Source of the DNA: Desulfonema limicola
GTDB lineage: Bacteria; Desulfobacterota; Desulfobacteria; Desulfobacterales; Desulfosalsimonadaceae
Assembly (NCBI GenBank): GCA_020722245.1
Contig: DYLE01000154.1
Coordinates: 1-5,874 of the forward strand
Reading direction: 5' to 3'
Length of the DNA: 5,874 nt
In this document: positions 1 to 5,602 of the stretch, in pieces
Position numbering within the stretch: position 1 is the first letter of the stretch
Layout of the letters: every line of letters starts with the position of its first letter
Notes under the pieces: generated by a model
Databases searched by the model: none
Seen by the model: only the letters and a program-made list of their open reading frames with translations
What the model was told of the DNA's origin: nothing
Translations under genes and position numbers: made by a program

Positions 1-2
1 AT

Positions 3-3000
3 TCCAACGGCATCGCCGAGGTGACCCTGACCAGTGCGGCCACAACCGGCATCGCCACGGTGACCGGCAACGCCTCCGGGTTTACGGACAGCGTGGAGGT
101 GGAGTTTGCCCCTGAGGCGGAGATCGGCTCCATCATACTGACCGCAAATCCCCTGAGCCTGCCTGCGGACGAGGCCAGCTCTTCGGCCATCACCGCGACC
201 TTGAAAGACACCGCCGGGGATCCCATGCCCCAGGGAACCGAAGTTACCTTTGAAGTGACCGGCGGCACCAACAGCGAATTCCACAATGGGTCAAACACCA
301 TCACCCTTTTGACAGCCGATGATTCAGGCCGGGTGACCACATCGCTCATCGCCGGGGACACCGGCGGCGTGGCTGTGGTGACCGCAGAGTGCGATGGCGT
401 CACCCAGCTCATCAACATTATTATCAGCGAGGGTACGGTGAACGTCGGCCAGATCAACCTGACCGTAACCCCGGATACCCTTCCCAACGACGGGGTGAGC
501 TCGGCCGTGATCCGGGCGGAGATCCGGGATACCTCCGGAAACCCCGTACCCCAGGGCACGGATGTGGTGTTCGGGTTCGGGACCTCGGCTCTGGGGACCT
601 TCCCCGGCGGCGTCATTTCCCTGGCGCTGGATACCGAAAACGACCTGGGAATCATTTATACCTCCCTGATCGCCGGAACCACCGTGGGCACGGACAATAT
701 CACCGCCACCAGCGGCCTCTTGACCCAGGCGGTTCCCATTTCCATTGTCGCCTCGGGTGTTCCCCTGATCGGCTCCATCGACCTGGACGCGGATCCTCTG
801 ACCCTTCCCAACGACGGGGCCAGCTCTTCGGCCGTCACCGCGACCTTGAAAGACACCACCGGCGATCCCATGCCGGCCGGAACCGAAGTCATCTTTGACA
901 CGACCTTGGGAACCTTCCCCGGCGGGACCGATCCCGACGGAGCGGGCCCGCTTACAAGCCGGCTGACCCTTTCCACGGCCGATGATTCAGGCCGGGTGAC
1001 CACCTCGTTGATCGCCGGGACCACCGGCGGGGTGGCTGATGTGACCGCCACCTCCGGCGGCCTTTCCCAGTTGTTGAACATCATTATCAACGACGGAACG
1101 GTGTGGGTGGGCGCCATCACCCTGACCTCCGAGCAGCCGAGCATTCCTGCGGATGGGTCCAGTTCCACGGCCATCACCGCGTTTGTAAGAGACATCTACG
1201 GAGACCCGGTGCCTGACGGGACCGATGTGACCATCAACACCTCCCTGGGGACCCTTCCCGGAGGAGGCACGAGCATTACCCTGACGACCTCCGGAGGCAC
1301 AGGCACGGTGGTTACCTCCCTGATCGCGGGGACCGCTTCGGGTACTGCAACCGTTGAGGCGACATCGGGCAGCGTGACCCAGGCCATCACCGTGACCCTG
1401 CGCGACACGGAGGTCGCCGAGGCGGCCTACCTGTACATAAACGCCGACAAGACATCCGTTAAAACCAACAACGCGGACACCGCCACCATCACCGCCACGG
1501 TGCTGGACGCCGGCCATGCGCCCATTGAAGGCGCCATCGTCAACTTTGAAGCTACCGGCGGCCAGATCAGCGCGGCAAGCGTTGTAACCGATGTAGACGG
1601 CGAGGCGGTCATCACGTTTAAATCCGGGCCGGATAAGGCAAACGACACGGTGGTCATCACGGCCAGTGTGGACGCCCAGACCGCCTCGATTCCCATCACC
1701 CTCTACGGGACCGAGATCAGCATCACCCCGGCCACCGCCCAGATCTTCTACGGCGGATCAGAGGACCTCACGGTCAAGGCCGTGGATGCGGACGGCAATC
1801 CCATCTATGACGCGGATATTACAATCAGTAACGAGACTCCGGCAGTGACCGATTTCACCCTTACGGAAGGCGGCAGCCCGCTTACCCTTCCGGCGACCTT
1901 GGACACCGACGCCTCAGGGGAGATCGACCTGGTGCTGACCGCCGGATCATCCCCCGGCACCCTGGAGCTCATGGCCGATGGCCTGAACACCTCGGCCGCC
2001 GGAGAGTATACCTTTGGAACCACGGATGACATTTTCTATATCACCGCCCCCGCGGACAGCCCCCACTCCCACCCGGCCGACGGCACAGAGCTGGATATTA
2101 CGGTGCATGCAGGCGGCATGAACGCCGGGGATACGGTGGTGTTTACGACCTCATTCGGGGTGTGGACAGAAGATCCGGACCAGACCGCCTATTACGTGCT
2201 GGCATCGGCCAATGAGGACGTCACCCTGCACCTGTCCAGCGATGAGGCCGGTCTGGCCACGGTGCAGATCTATGACCTTGCCGATCCCACCACGAGGGTG
2301 GATTTTGTCCAGATCGCGTTTTACAACCCGGCCACCGAGGCCTGCGACATCATCATCGACGCCTCCCAGACCAATATCCTGCCCAGCACGGCCAGCACCG
2401 CCTACAGCCTGGTGGTTGAGGCGCGGGTGGTGGACGAATACGGCGGTCCGGTGACCGGCGCCATGGTGAATTTTTACATGGAAAACACCACGGGAAGCGG
2501 GGAGTATATCACCCCGGTGGCGGATGAAACCGGGGCCGACGGCATCGCCGAGACTACCTTTACCTCCGGCACCAGGGGCACGGGCAGCGACCCGGCATCC
2601 GCCATCAAGGTCACGGCCCGGGTGGACACCCCTGCCTGCTGCACGGACGAGGTCACGGATATCGTCTGCACGGCAGGAGCCGCTATTCCCAGCGGAAGCT
2701 ACTTCACCATTCACCAGACCGGGGCGGACTACTATGTGTGGTATGATGTGAGTAATACCGGCACGGATCCGGCGCTTCCAGGATATACAGGCATTGAGGT
2801 GAATATCACCGCAGCTTCCTCGGCAAATACCGTGGCGACCAGGACAAGGGACGCCCTTAACGCTTATGAGGGTTTTGCGGCGACCCGATCCGGCGCTACC
2901 GTGACGGTGACCACCTGCGGGGATGTCACGGATACCGCGGATGGGGCCTCTGCCACCGGTTTTACGTTTACCACCACTACCCAGGGCACAGGCGCTGCCT

Positions 3001-3719
3001 GGAAGGAGGATGAGATCTCCATTACCGTGACCGGCGCAGTGGCCAACGTATCCATCGGCTGGGCCAGCCAGATATCCGCCAGCCCGGACAACACCCTTTA
3101 CCTGCAGCCCATCTCCGTGCTGGTGGCCGACACCGACGGCCACCCGGTTACCGGGGCCCTGGTTTCTTTGGGTCTGATGCCGTCTCAGTTTAGAACGGGA
3201 TACTGGTATCAAGTCGGCAATGAGTGGTTTATTGAATATGACAATCCCTGCGATGGAATTGATTATGCTTCTGATGGGAGCGAGAAAGACACCCCAAACG
3301 AGTTTGTCAACGAGGACCTAAACAACAACGCGGTGTTAGACGGGGATGAGGATCAAACGAATGCCTATAATACCGGGGATCCGAACCTGCCGCCTTATTT
3401 TCCAGGCTATGCATTTGGCTCTTCGGTGCCGGGTCTTAACGACGGCATGCTCACCCCGGGCCAGTCCGCTGGCGGCACCATTCCGGCCTCCGTTACCACC
3501 GATGCCAGCGGCGTGGCCAGCTTCACCCTGACCTATCAGAAGGAATACGCCATCTGGGTGGAGGACATGATCACCGCCACCGTCATGGTGGACGGCACCG
3601 AATACATCACCCAGTCCAGAAGATGGCTGCCCTACCTGGCGGATGAGGAGGAGATCATCGCAAACGCCTTCCCGGTATCGCCGTTTAACAGCCTGCCCTG
3701 CAAGCAGACAACGCCTTGA
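3..3719 (+). CDS. Large Big_1/invasin-type Ig-like repeat surface protein, 3' part (5'-partial)
   Basis: This is probably a secreted or cell-surface repeat protein used for adhesion or as an extracellular stalk; that role is inferred from the family. The frame is already open at base 3 and begins in mid-domain (SNGIAEVTLTS, the usual end of a Big_1 repeat), so the GTG at 21 is an internal valine and the true start is upstream. At least 1238 residues are visible. In order they are: the end of one repeat (3-122), four Big_1-like repeats starting at 123, 444, 768 and 1107 (signatures LPADG/LPNDG, GDPMPQGT, TSLIAG), divergent Ig-like domains at about 1419-1709, 1710-2024, 2025-2336 and 2337-2660, an inserted module at 2661-2996, and a final Ig-like domain interrupted by an acidic insert (about 3180-3476). 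The protein ends shortly after a WLP motif. I see no LPXTG, transmembrane helix or autotransporter barrel at the C-terminus, so any anchor must be N-terminal or the protein is exported by another route. A strong hairpin follows the TGA. Confidence 0.9.
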   Translation, partial: SNGIAEVTLTSAATTGIATVTGNASGFTDSVEVEFAPEAEIGSIILTANPLSLPADEASSSAITATLKDTAGDPMPQGTEVTFEVTGGTNSEFHNGSNTITLLTADDSGRVTTSLIAGDTGGVAVVTAECDGVTQLINIIISEGTVNVGQINLTVTPDTLPNDGVSSAVIRAEIRDTSGNPVPQGTDVVFGFGTSALGTFPGGVISLALDTENDLGIIYTSLIAGTTVGTDNITATSGLLTQAVPISIVASGVPLIGSIDLDADPLTLPNDGASSSAVTATLKDTTGDPMPAGTEVIFDTTLGTFPGGTDPDGAGPLTSRLTLSTADDSGRVTTSLIAGTTGGVADVTATSGGLSQLLNIIINDGTVWVGAITLTSEQPSIPADGSSSTAITAFVRDIYGDPVPDGTDVTINTSLGTLPGGGTSITLTTSGGTGTVVTSLIAGTASGTATVEATSGSVTQAITVTLRDTEVAEAAYLYINADKTSVKTNNADTATITATVLDAGHAPIEGAIVNFEATGGQISAASVVTDVDGEAVITFKSGPDKANDTVVITASVDAQTASIPITLYGTEISITPATAQIFYGGSEDLTVKAVDADGNPIYDADITISNETPAVTDFTLTEGGSPLTLPATLDTDASGEIDLVLTAGSSPGTLELMADGLNTSAAGEYTFGTTDDIFYITAPADSPHSHPADGTELDITVHAGGMNAGDTVVFTTSFGVWTEDPDQTAYYVLASANEDVTLHLSSDEAGLATVQIYDLADPTTRVDFVQIAFYNPATEACDIIIDASQTNILPSTASTAYSLVVEARVVDEYGGPVTGAMVNFYMENTTGSGEYITPVADETGADGIAETTFTSGTRGTGSDPASAIKVTARVDTPACCTDEVTDIVCTAGAAIPSGSYFTIHQTGADYYVWYDVSNTGTDPALPGYTGIEVNITAASSANTVATRTRDALNAYEGFAATRSGATVTVTTCGDVTDTADGASATGFTFTTTTQGTGAAWKEDEISITVTGAVANVSIGWASQISASPDNTLYLQPISVLVADTDGHPVTGALVSLGLMPSQFRTGYWYQVGNEWFIEYDNPCDGIDYASDGSEKDTPNEFVNEDLNNNAVLDGDEDQTNAYNTGDPNLPPYFPGYAFGSSVPGLNDGMLTPGQSAGGTIPASVTTDASGVASFTLTYQKEYAIWVEDMITATVMVDGTEYITQSRRWLPYLADEEEIIANAFPVSPFNSLPCKQTTP
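123..1416 (+). repeat. Four tandem Big_1-type Ig-like repeats, arranged A-B-A'-B'
   Basis: Four domains of roughly 105-115 residues start at 123, 444, 768 and 1107. All share the pattern (V/I)G-x-I-x-L, LP(A/N)DG, D-x-x-G-(D/N)-P-(M/V)-P-x-GT and TSLIAGT. Repeats 1 and 3 both open with IGSI and end with LLNIII or LINIII followed by GTV. Repeats 2 and 4 both open with VG and lack that tail. The DNA agrees: 174-229 matches 819-874 with three differences, and 315-340 is identical to 978-1003. The array therefore probably grew by duplicating a two-domain unit of about 650 bp. Confidence 0.8.
2661..2996 (+). other. Inserted YYVWY-type module within the Ig-like protein
   Basis: About 112 residues here do not fit the Big_1 pattern. 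Landmarks are IPSGSYFTI, then DYYVWYDV, GTDPALPGYTGIEV, a helical stretch around TRTRDALNAYEGF, GATVTVTTCGDV, and finally TGFTFTTTTQGTG. From memory, modules with the order GxYFxI, YYVWY, TGIxV, ALN, GFTF occur in other phage and bacterial repeat proteins; I could not search for this. The module sits between an Ig-like domain ending near TPACCTDEVTD and the final domain beginning near DEISITVTG, and it stays in frame. Two of its Cys residues lie near a CC pair just upstream. Its function is unknown; a small binding or spacer domain is the simplest guess. Confidence 0.55.
3180..3476 (+). other. Acidic, EF-hand-like insert in the terminal Ig-like domain
   Basis: The last Ig-like domain (about 3015-3716) is split by an insert rich in Asp, Asn and Tyr. 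Within it, bases 3315-3350 encode DLNNNAVLDGDE, which fits an EF-hand-type loop with ligands at positions 1, 3, 5, 7, 9 and 12 (D, N, N, V backbone, D, E). A looser second copy, LNDGMLTPG, follows at about 3435-3461. The order EDxNxNxxLDxxED, LxPG, then a YAxWV strand and a C-terminal WLP resembles the last domain of other Big_1-type proteins as I remember them. Calcium binding that stiffens the C-terminal domain is inferred. The 5' half of the insert is visibly less GC-rich than the flanking repeats. Confidence 0.55.
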
Positions 3720-3741
3720 TATAAATCTTGATCAAACAGCA

Positions 3742-3780
3742 AAGCGGGGCGTCCGGAAATCCGGTCGCCCCGCTTGTTTA
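3742..3780 (+). terminator. Rho-independent-type terminator after the Ig-like protein gene
   Basis: The arms 3742-3751 (AAGCGGGGCG) and 3766-3775 (CGCCCCGCTT) pair perfectly. Inside them, after one T-T mismatch, CCGG pairs with CCGG around an AAAT loop. The hairpin begins 22 bases after the TGA at 3717-3719. The T-tract is short and interrupted (TTGTTTA), so termination strength is uncertain, but stem strength and position make a terminator the best explanation. Because the stem is symmetric it could also act on transcripts arriving from the minus strand, since the broken toxin gene ends at 3968 facing it. Confidence 0.8.
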
Positions 3781-3967
3781 GTCGGGAATTTAGGGGACGT
3801 CCTTCACATTTTTATATTTACAGGTTTTTTCCTACCTGTGATCAGAAGGCCGATCGTCACAAGCCCGGCGGCCGTGATATTCCATTAAGATTGGGGAAAA
3901 GTGGAAACCTTCCTCGCGGATATTTGTTGAAACAATTTTATCATCGAGCCATGATGCCGATTCAGTG
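3781..3967. other. Noncoding gap with small palindromes between convergent units
   Basis: I see no convincing gene in this 187-base stretch between the terminator and the minus-strand pseudogene. It holds AGGGGACG at 3792-3799 overlapping the palindrome GGACGTCC at 3795-3802, followed by an AT-rich run to 3820. A small inverted repeat follows: ACAGGT at 3820-3825 and ACCTGT at 3834-3839 with an 8-base loop. The start of this stretch resembles GGGGAC-type repetitive ends found near REP-associated (Y1/IS200-like) transposases in deltaproteobacteria. That resemblance is from memory and no transposase is present here. Confidence 0.4.
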
Positions 3968-4658
3968 TCACCCTTTATCCCCCAATTCAACCGATATTTT
4001 TTCACAGACATTTTTGATATGGTCTCATGAATTCAACGGGGGGCTGACGCCTTTATATTGGGAGACATCGATATCATCAAGATCATAGGGGCTCGGCTCC
4101 GAAAGTTGACGGATCAGCTGAATGAGCGGAGATACTTCATCTTTTCGAGATAGATCCGAATAATAGGCATCAAAATTTTCCAAAGCGGATACAGCATTTT
4201 CCATCCCGGCTTTTTCAGCCGGAGCCGCAAAATCAATATAATCCCTAGCGGCATTTCGACTTACAATCATCCATCCTTTTGTTCGTAACATTTCCGGCAG
4301 GGTAGGAACGGTCAATTGCCTGCCGCGGATATTTACCGTTTCTGTTTTCCAGAGGAAGGTTCCGTCGTAACTGTCGCAGACCGGTTTCTACTCCTTGGAA
4401 ATGCCGCAGAATCAGTTTTGGCGGATTGAGACGGGTTGTTTTCCGGTCATCCCGTTTTTCAAGAAAGTCCAGAACCTCTTTATAATTATGTTCAAGGTCC
4501 GATAGAACATGATCGGCATCAAAGGAAAAGCGATGTTGGGTATGGATTGTAGCCGCGCTGCCGCCGACTAAAACAGCATCAGGAAAAAGTCCCTGAAGAT
4601 TTGAGGCGGCCTCAATAGGTTTTTCCCAAACCATCCAGTATTTGTCATTTTTTTCCAT
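3968..4658 (-). pseudogene. Broken nucleotidyltransferase of AbiEii/AbiGii toxin type
   Basis: The intact family transfers nucleotides and acts as the toxin of AbiE-like toxin-antitoxin or phage-defence modules. Reading from ATG 4658 (MEKNDKYW; ATG 4634 is an alternative start), the frame gives a nucleotidyltransferase core: VLVGGSAATIH (GGS at residues 32-34) and FDADHV (D47, D49), then LRQLRR. The frame then shifts. Removing one T from the run at 4345-4348 restores LETETVNIRGRQLTVPTLPEMLR, and the sequence continues through ARDYIDFAAPAEK and LIRQLSEPSPYDLDD to YKGVSPP. A second lesion, TGA at 4027-4025, sits where a tryptophan is expected; the same frame continues as DHIKNVCEKISVELGDKG to TGA at 3970-3968. 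With the extra base removed the length is exactly 230 codons including the stop, consistent with one inserted base. The start overlaps the upstream small gene by 14 bp. Two independent lesions favour a real pseudogene over sequencing error. The AbiEii-type assignment rests on motifs only. Confidence 0.8.
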
Positions 4659-4869
4659 AAATTTTTTCCAAATACATTTTGAAAAATTTGGGAAACCCAT
4701 ATACTTTTGAACGCGGTACCGCTCGTCTCACCGCATCCGCAGCTTCAGGATTTGTCTTTACTTCACGGATAAGCGCTTTGATTTCTTCATCAGAGCCGCG
4801 TTCCCATATCGAATGAATAATTGCCACGCCCCATTGCCCGGGTTTTACGTCTATGTGCCGGTGTTCCAT
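4645..4869 (-). CDS. Small protein, candidate antitoxin or partner of the AbiEii-type toxin
   Basis: This 74-residue protein is intact. I do not recognise it as a named family. It has a short N-terminal segment (VKPGQWGVAIIHSIW), a charged probable helix (SDEEIKALIREVKTNPEAADAVRRA), and a basic, aromatic C-terminal segment (VYGFPKFFKMYLEKIYGKK). It is not the winged-helix AbiEi antitoxin. Its TGA (4647-4645) lies inside the start of the toxin reading frame (ATG 4658), so the two are very likely translationally coupled, which is the basis for proposing an antitoxin or partner role. The start at 4869 is preceded by AAAGG only three bases away and by AGGA ten bases away, so an initiation site is plausible. 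It could instead be a co-transcribed gene of unrelated function. If it is an antitoxin, it has outlived its toxin. Confidence 0.65.
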   Translation of the reverse strand: MEHRHIDVKPGQWGVAIIHSIWERGSDEEIKALIREVKTNPEAADAVRRAVPRSKVYGFPKFFKMYLEKIYGKK

Positions 4870-4990
4870 AAACCTTTATTCCTGTAGATCAATCGTTATG
4901 ATAAGTCTGGAGATTTATTGGCATAAGTATCAGTCGAAAGCAAGGTATAGGCCGGCAGCTGTTCTGGGGAAAAGAGGGGACGCTCATAGC

Positions 4991-5065
4991 TTATTCACTT
5001 AACTCCCAGCCGGCTCCCGGACCTCGCTGAAAAACCAGTCCCCTTCGATTTTGATCATCCGGCAT
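4991..5065 (-). pseudogene. Possible short 3' coding remnant (speculative)
   Basis: On the minus strand one frame from ATG 5065 gives 24 codons, MPDDQNRRGLVFQRGPGAGWELSE, ending in TAA at 4993-4991, immediately beside the CTCATAGC/GGGGACG element. Upstream the frame stays open only for about a dozen more codons before a stop. Another minus-strand frame over the same bases also reads open (FHQAKCRMIKIEGDWFF), which weakens the case. It may be the tail of a lost gene that travelled with the element, or chance. Confidence 0.2.
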
Positions 5066-5080
5066 TTTGCCTGGTGAAAT

Positions 5081-5112
5081 TTGGATGTTGGGGACGTTGG
5101 ATGTTGGAGGCG
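5081..5112 (+). repeat. 16-bp tandem repeat, two copies
   Basis: TTGGATGTTGGGGACG at 5081-5096 is followed immediately by TTGGATGTTGGAGGCG at 5097-5112, matching at 14 of 16 positions. The first copy contains the GGGGACG heptamer that also occurs at 3793 and 4976. With only two copies and no spacers this is a simple tandem duplication. Confidence 0.75.
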
Positions 5113-5115
5113 GTC

Positions 5116-5131
5116 ATGAATAAATGAATAA
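5116..5131 (+). repeat. 8-bp perfect tandem duplication (ATGAATAA x2)
   Basis: ATGAATAA occurs twice without a gap, at 5116-5123 and 5124-5131, about 20 bases upstream of the -35 element of the toxin operon. It may be a slippage product or an AT-rich upstream element; no function can be shown. Confidence 0.6.
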
Positions 5132-5151
5132 CTCAATCCGCTTTCATTATC

Positions 5152-5179
5152 TTGATAGATGGTTAATCTATTGTACAAT
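5152..5179 (+). promoter_or_regulatory. Sigma70-like promoter of the PIN toxin-antitoxin operon
   Basis: TTGATA at 5152-5157 and TACAAT at 5174-5179 are separated by 16 bases. Each matches the consensus at five of six positions. A transcript would start near 5186, leaving a leader of about 20 bases before the toxin ATG at 5209. No other comparable pair is seen nearby. Confidence 0.65.
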
Positions 5180-5182
5180 TGT
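5155..5182. promoter_or_regulatory. Candidate operator: inverted repeats overlapping the toxin-antitoxin promoter
   Basis: ATAGAT (5155-5160) and ATCTAT (5166-5171) form a perfect inverted repeat with a 5-base spacer, overlapping the -35 box and filling much of the promoter spacer. Directly after it come two overlapping palindromes, TTGTACAA (5171-5178) and ACAATTGT (5175-5182), which cover the -10 box. Antitoxins of the Phd/YefM type usually repress their own operon by binding palindromes at the promoter, so this is a natural binding site, but binding itself is inferred. Confidence 0.5.
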
Positions 5183-5208
5183 TATGTTCATAAAATTTGG
5201 AAAGAAAC

Positions 5209-5601
5209 ATGGATATTGTTATAGACACCGCGGCCTTGATCGCAGTGATTACTGATGAACCTGAACGTAACCGGATTATCCAGGTAACAAGAGGAAATAC
5301 ACTGATCGGTCCGGGCTCGATACCCTGGGAAATCTGCAATGCATTTTCCGAGATGTTCAAACAAAAAAGAGTGACGCTTTCGGAAGCCGAGAGAGGGCTA
5401 TCAATTTTTAAAACAATTCCAATGCGGTATATTGAATCAGATTTTGTGATGGTCCTAAAATTGGCAAAGCAGTTCAATATGTATGCATACGATGCGTATT
5501 TTTTGGATTGTGCGATTCGATATAAGGCCCCATTGCTGACCCTGGATCAAAGATTGAAGGCATTTGCTCAAAATTTAAATATCGACACCCTGGAGGTTTA
5601 A
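5209..5601 (+). CDS. VapC-like PIN-domain ribonuclease toxin
   Basis: This 130-residue protein is a metal-dependent endoribonuclease of the PIN fold, the toxin half of a type II toxin-antitoxin pair; the family typically cleaves tRNA or rRNA to stop growth. All four acidic positions expected for Mg/Mn binding are visible: D6 in VIDTAAL, E41 in IPWEICNAF, D95 in YAYDAYFLD and D113 in LLTLD. The length is normal for single-domain PIN toxins and the frame is unbroken. ATG 5209 was chosen because it puts the first beta-strand (MDIVIDTAAL) at the N-terminus as in relatives and follows a purine-rich GGAAAG at 5199-5204; TTG 5197 in the same frame is an unlikely alternative. The TAA ends one base before the antitoxin ATG, so the two genes form an operon with the toxin first. 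The RNA target cannot be predicted from the sequence. Confidence 0.88.
   Translation: MDIVIDTAALIAVITDEPERNRIIQVTRGNTLIGPGSIPWEICNAFSEMFKQKRVTLSEAERGLSIFKTIPMRYIESDFVMVLKLAKQFNMYAYDAYFLDCAIRYKAPLLTLDQRLKAFAQNLNIDTLEV
5592..5596 (+). promoter_or_regulatory. Strong Shine-Dalgarno of the antitoxin gene, inside the toxin's 3' end
   Basis: GGAGG lies six bases before the antitoxin ATG at 5603 and overlaps the last codons of the toxin. It is a better match than the site before the toxin (GGAAAG, 5199-5204). Stronger translation of the second gene would help keep antitoxin in excess although it comes second in the operon. Confidence 0.75.
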
Positions 5602-5602
5602 T

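Larger units (their letters stand above)
4870..5150. other. Noncoding region between divergent toxin-antitoxin modules, with short repeats
   Basis: These 281 bases separate the divergently oriented modules and hold no convincing full gene. They contain GGGGACG at 4976-4982 (in GAGGGGACGCTCATAGC) and again at 5090-5096, a 16-bp tandem repeat at 5081-5112, an 8-bp tandem duplication at 5116-5131, and a possible short coding remnant on the minus strand at 4991-5065. The promoter of the minus-strand module should lie just above 4870, but I could not pick out a convincing -35/-10 pair. Confidence 0.5.

Noticed and set aside
21..23. GTG as the start codon of the large gene
   Set aside because: The frame is open to the window edge and the residues before it (SNGIAE) continue a Big_1 motif; there is no ribosome binding site.
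656..1699. Several minus-strand open frames opposite the Big_1 repeats
   Set aside because: They mirror the repeat structure of the plus-strand gene and have no ribosome sites or recognisable motifs.
2151..3212. Long minus-strand open frame of 353 codons
   Set aside because: It is fully antisense to the Ig-like gene, has low-complexity Gly/Arg/His composition typical of a GC-rich shadow frame, and shows no domain.
3820..3839. Second terminator formed by ACAGGT/ACCTGT
   Set aside because: The stem is only six pairs with an 8-base loop and no T-tract after it; the GC-rich hairpin at 3742-3780 explains termination better.
4025..4027. Selenocysteine at the in-frame TGA
   Set aside because: The expected residue is tryptophan rather than cysteine, the gene has a separate frameshift, and no selenocysteine insertion hairpin is apparent just downstream.
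3643..4088. Two plus-strand open frames across the terminator and into the pseudogene
   Set aside because: They run through the hairpin and antisense to the toxin remnant, and their composition is not protein-like.
4345..4348. Programmed ribosomal frameshift in the toxin gene
   Set aside because: The run is only four identical bases, with no classic slippery heptamer or obvious stimulatory structure, and a second lesion downstream argues for decay.
5081..5112. CRISPR-like repeat
   Set aside because: There are only two 16-bp units, adjoining with no spacer, so this is a simple tandem duplication.
5163..5477. Minus-strand open frame of 104 codons opposite the PIN gene
   Set aside because: It is antisense to a clear PIN-domain toxin with all catalytic residues.
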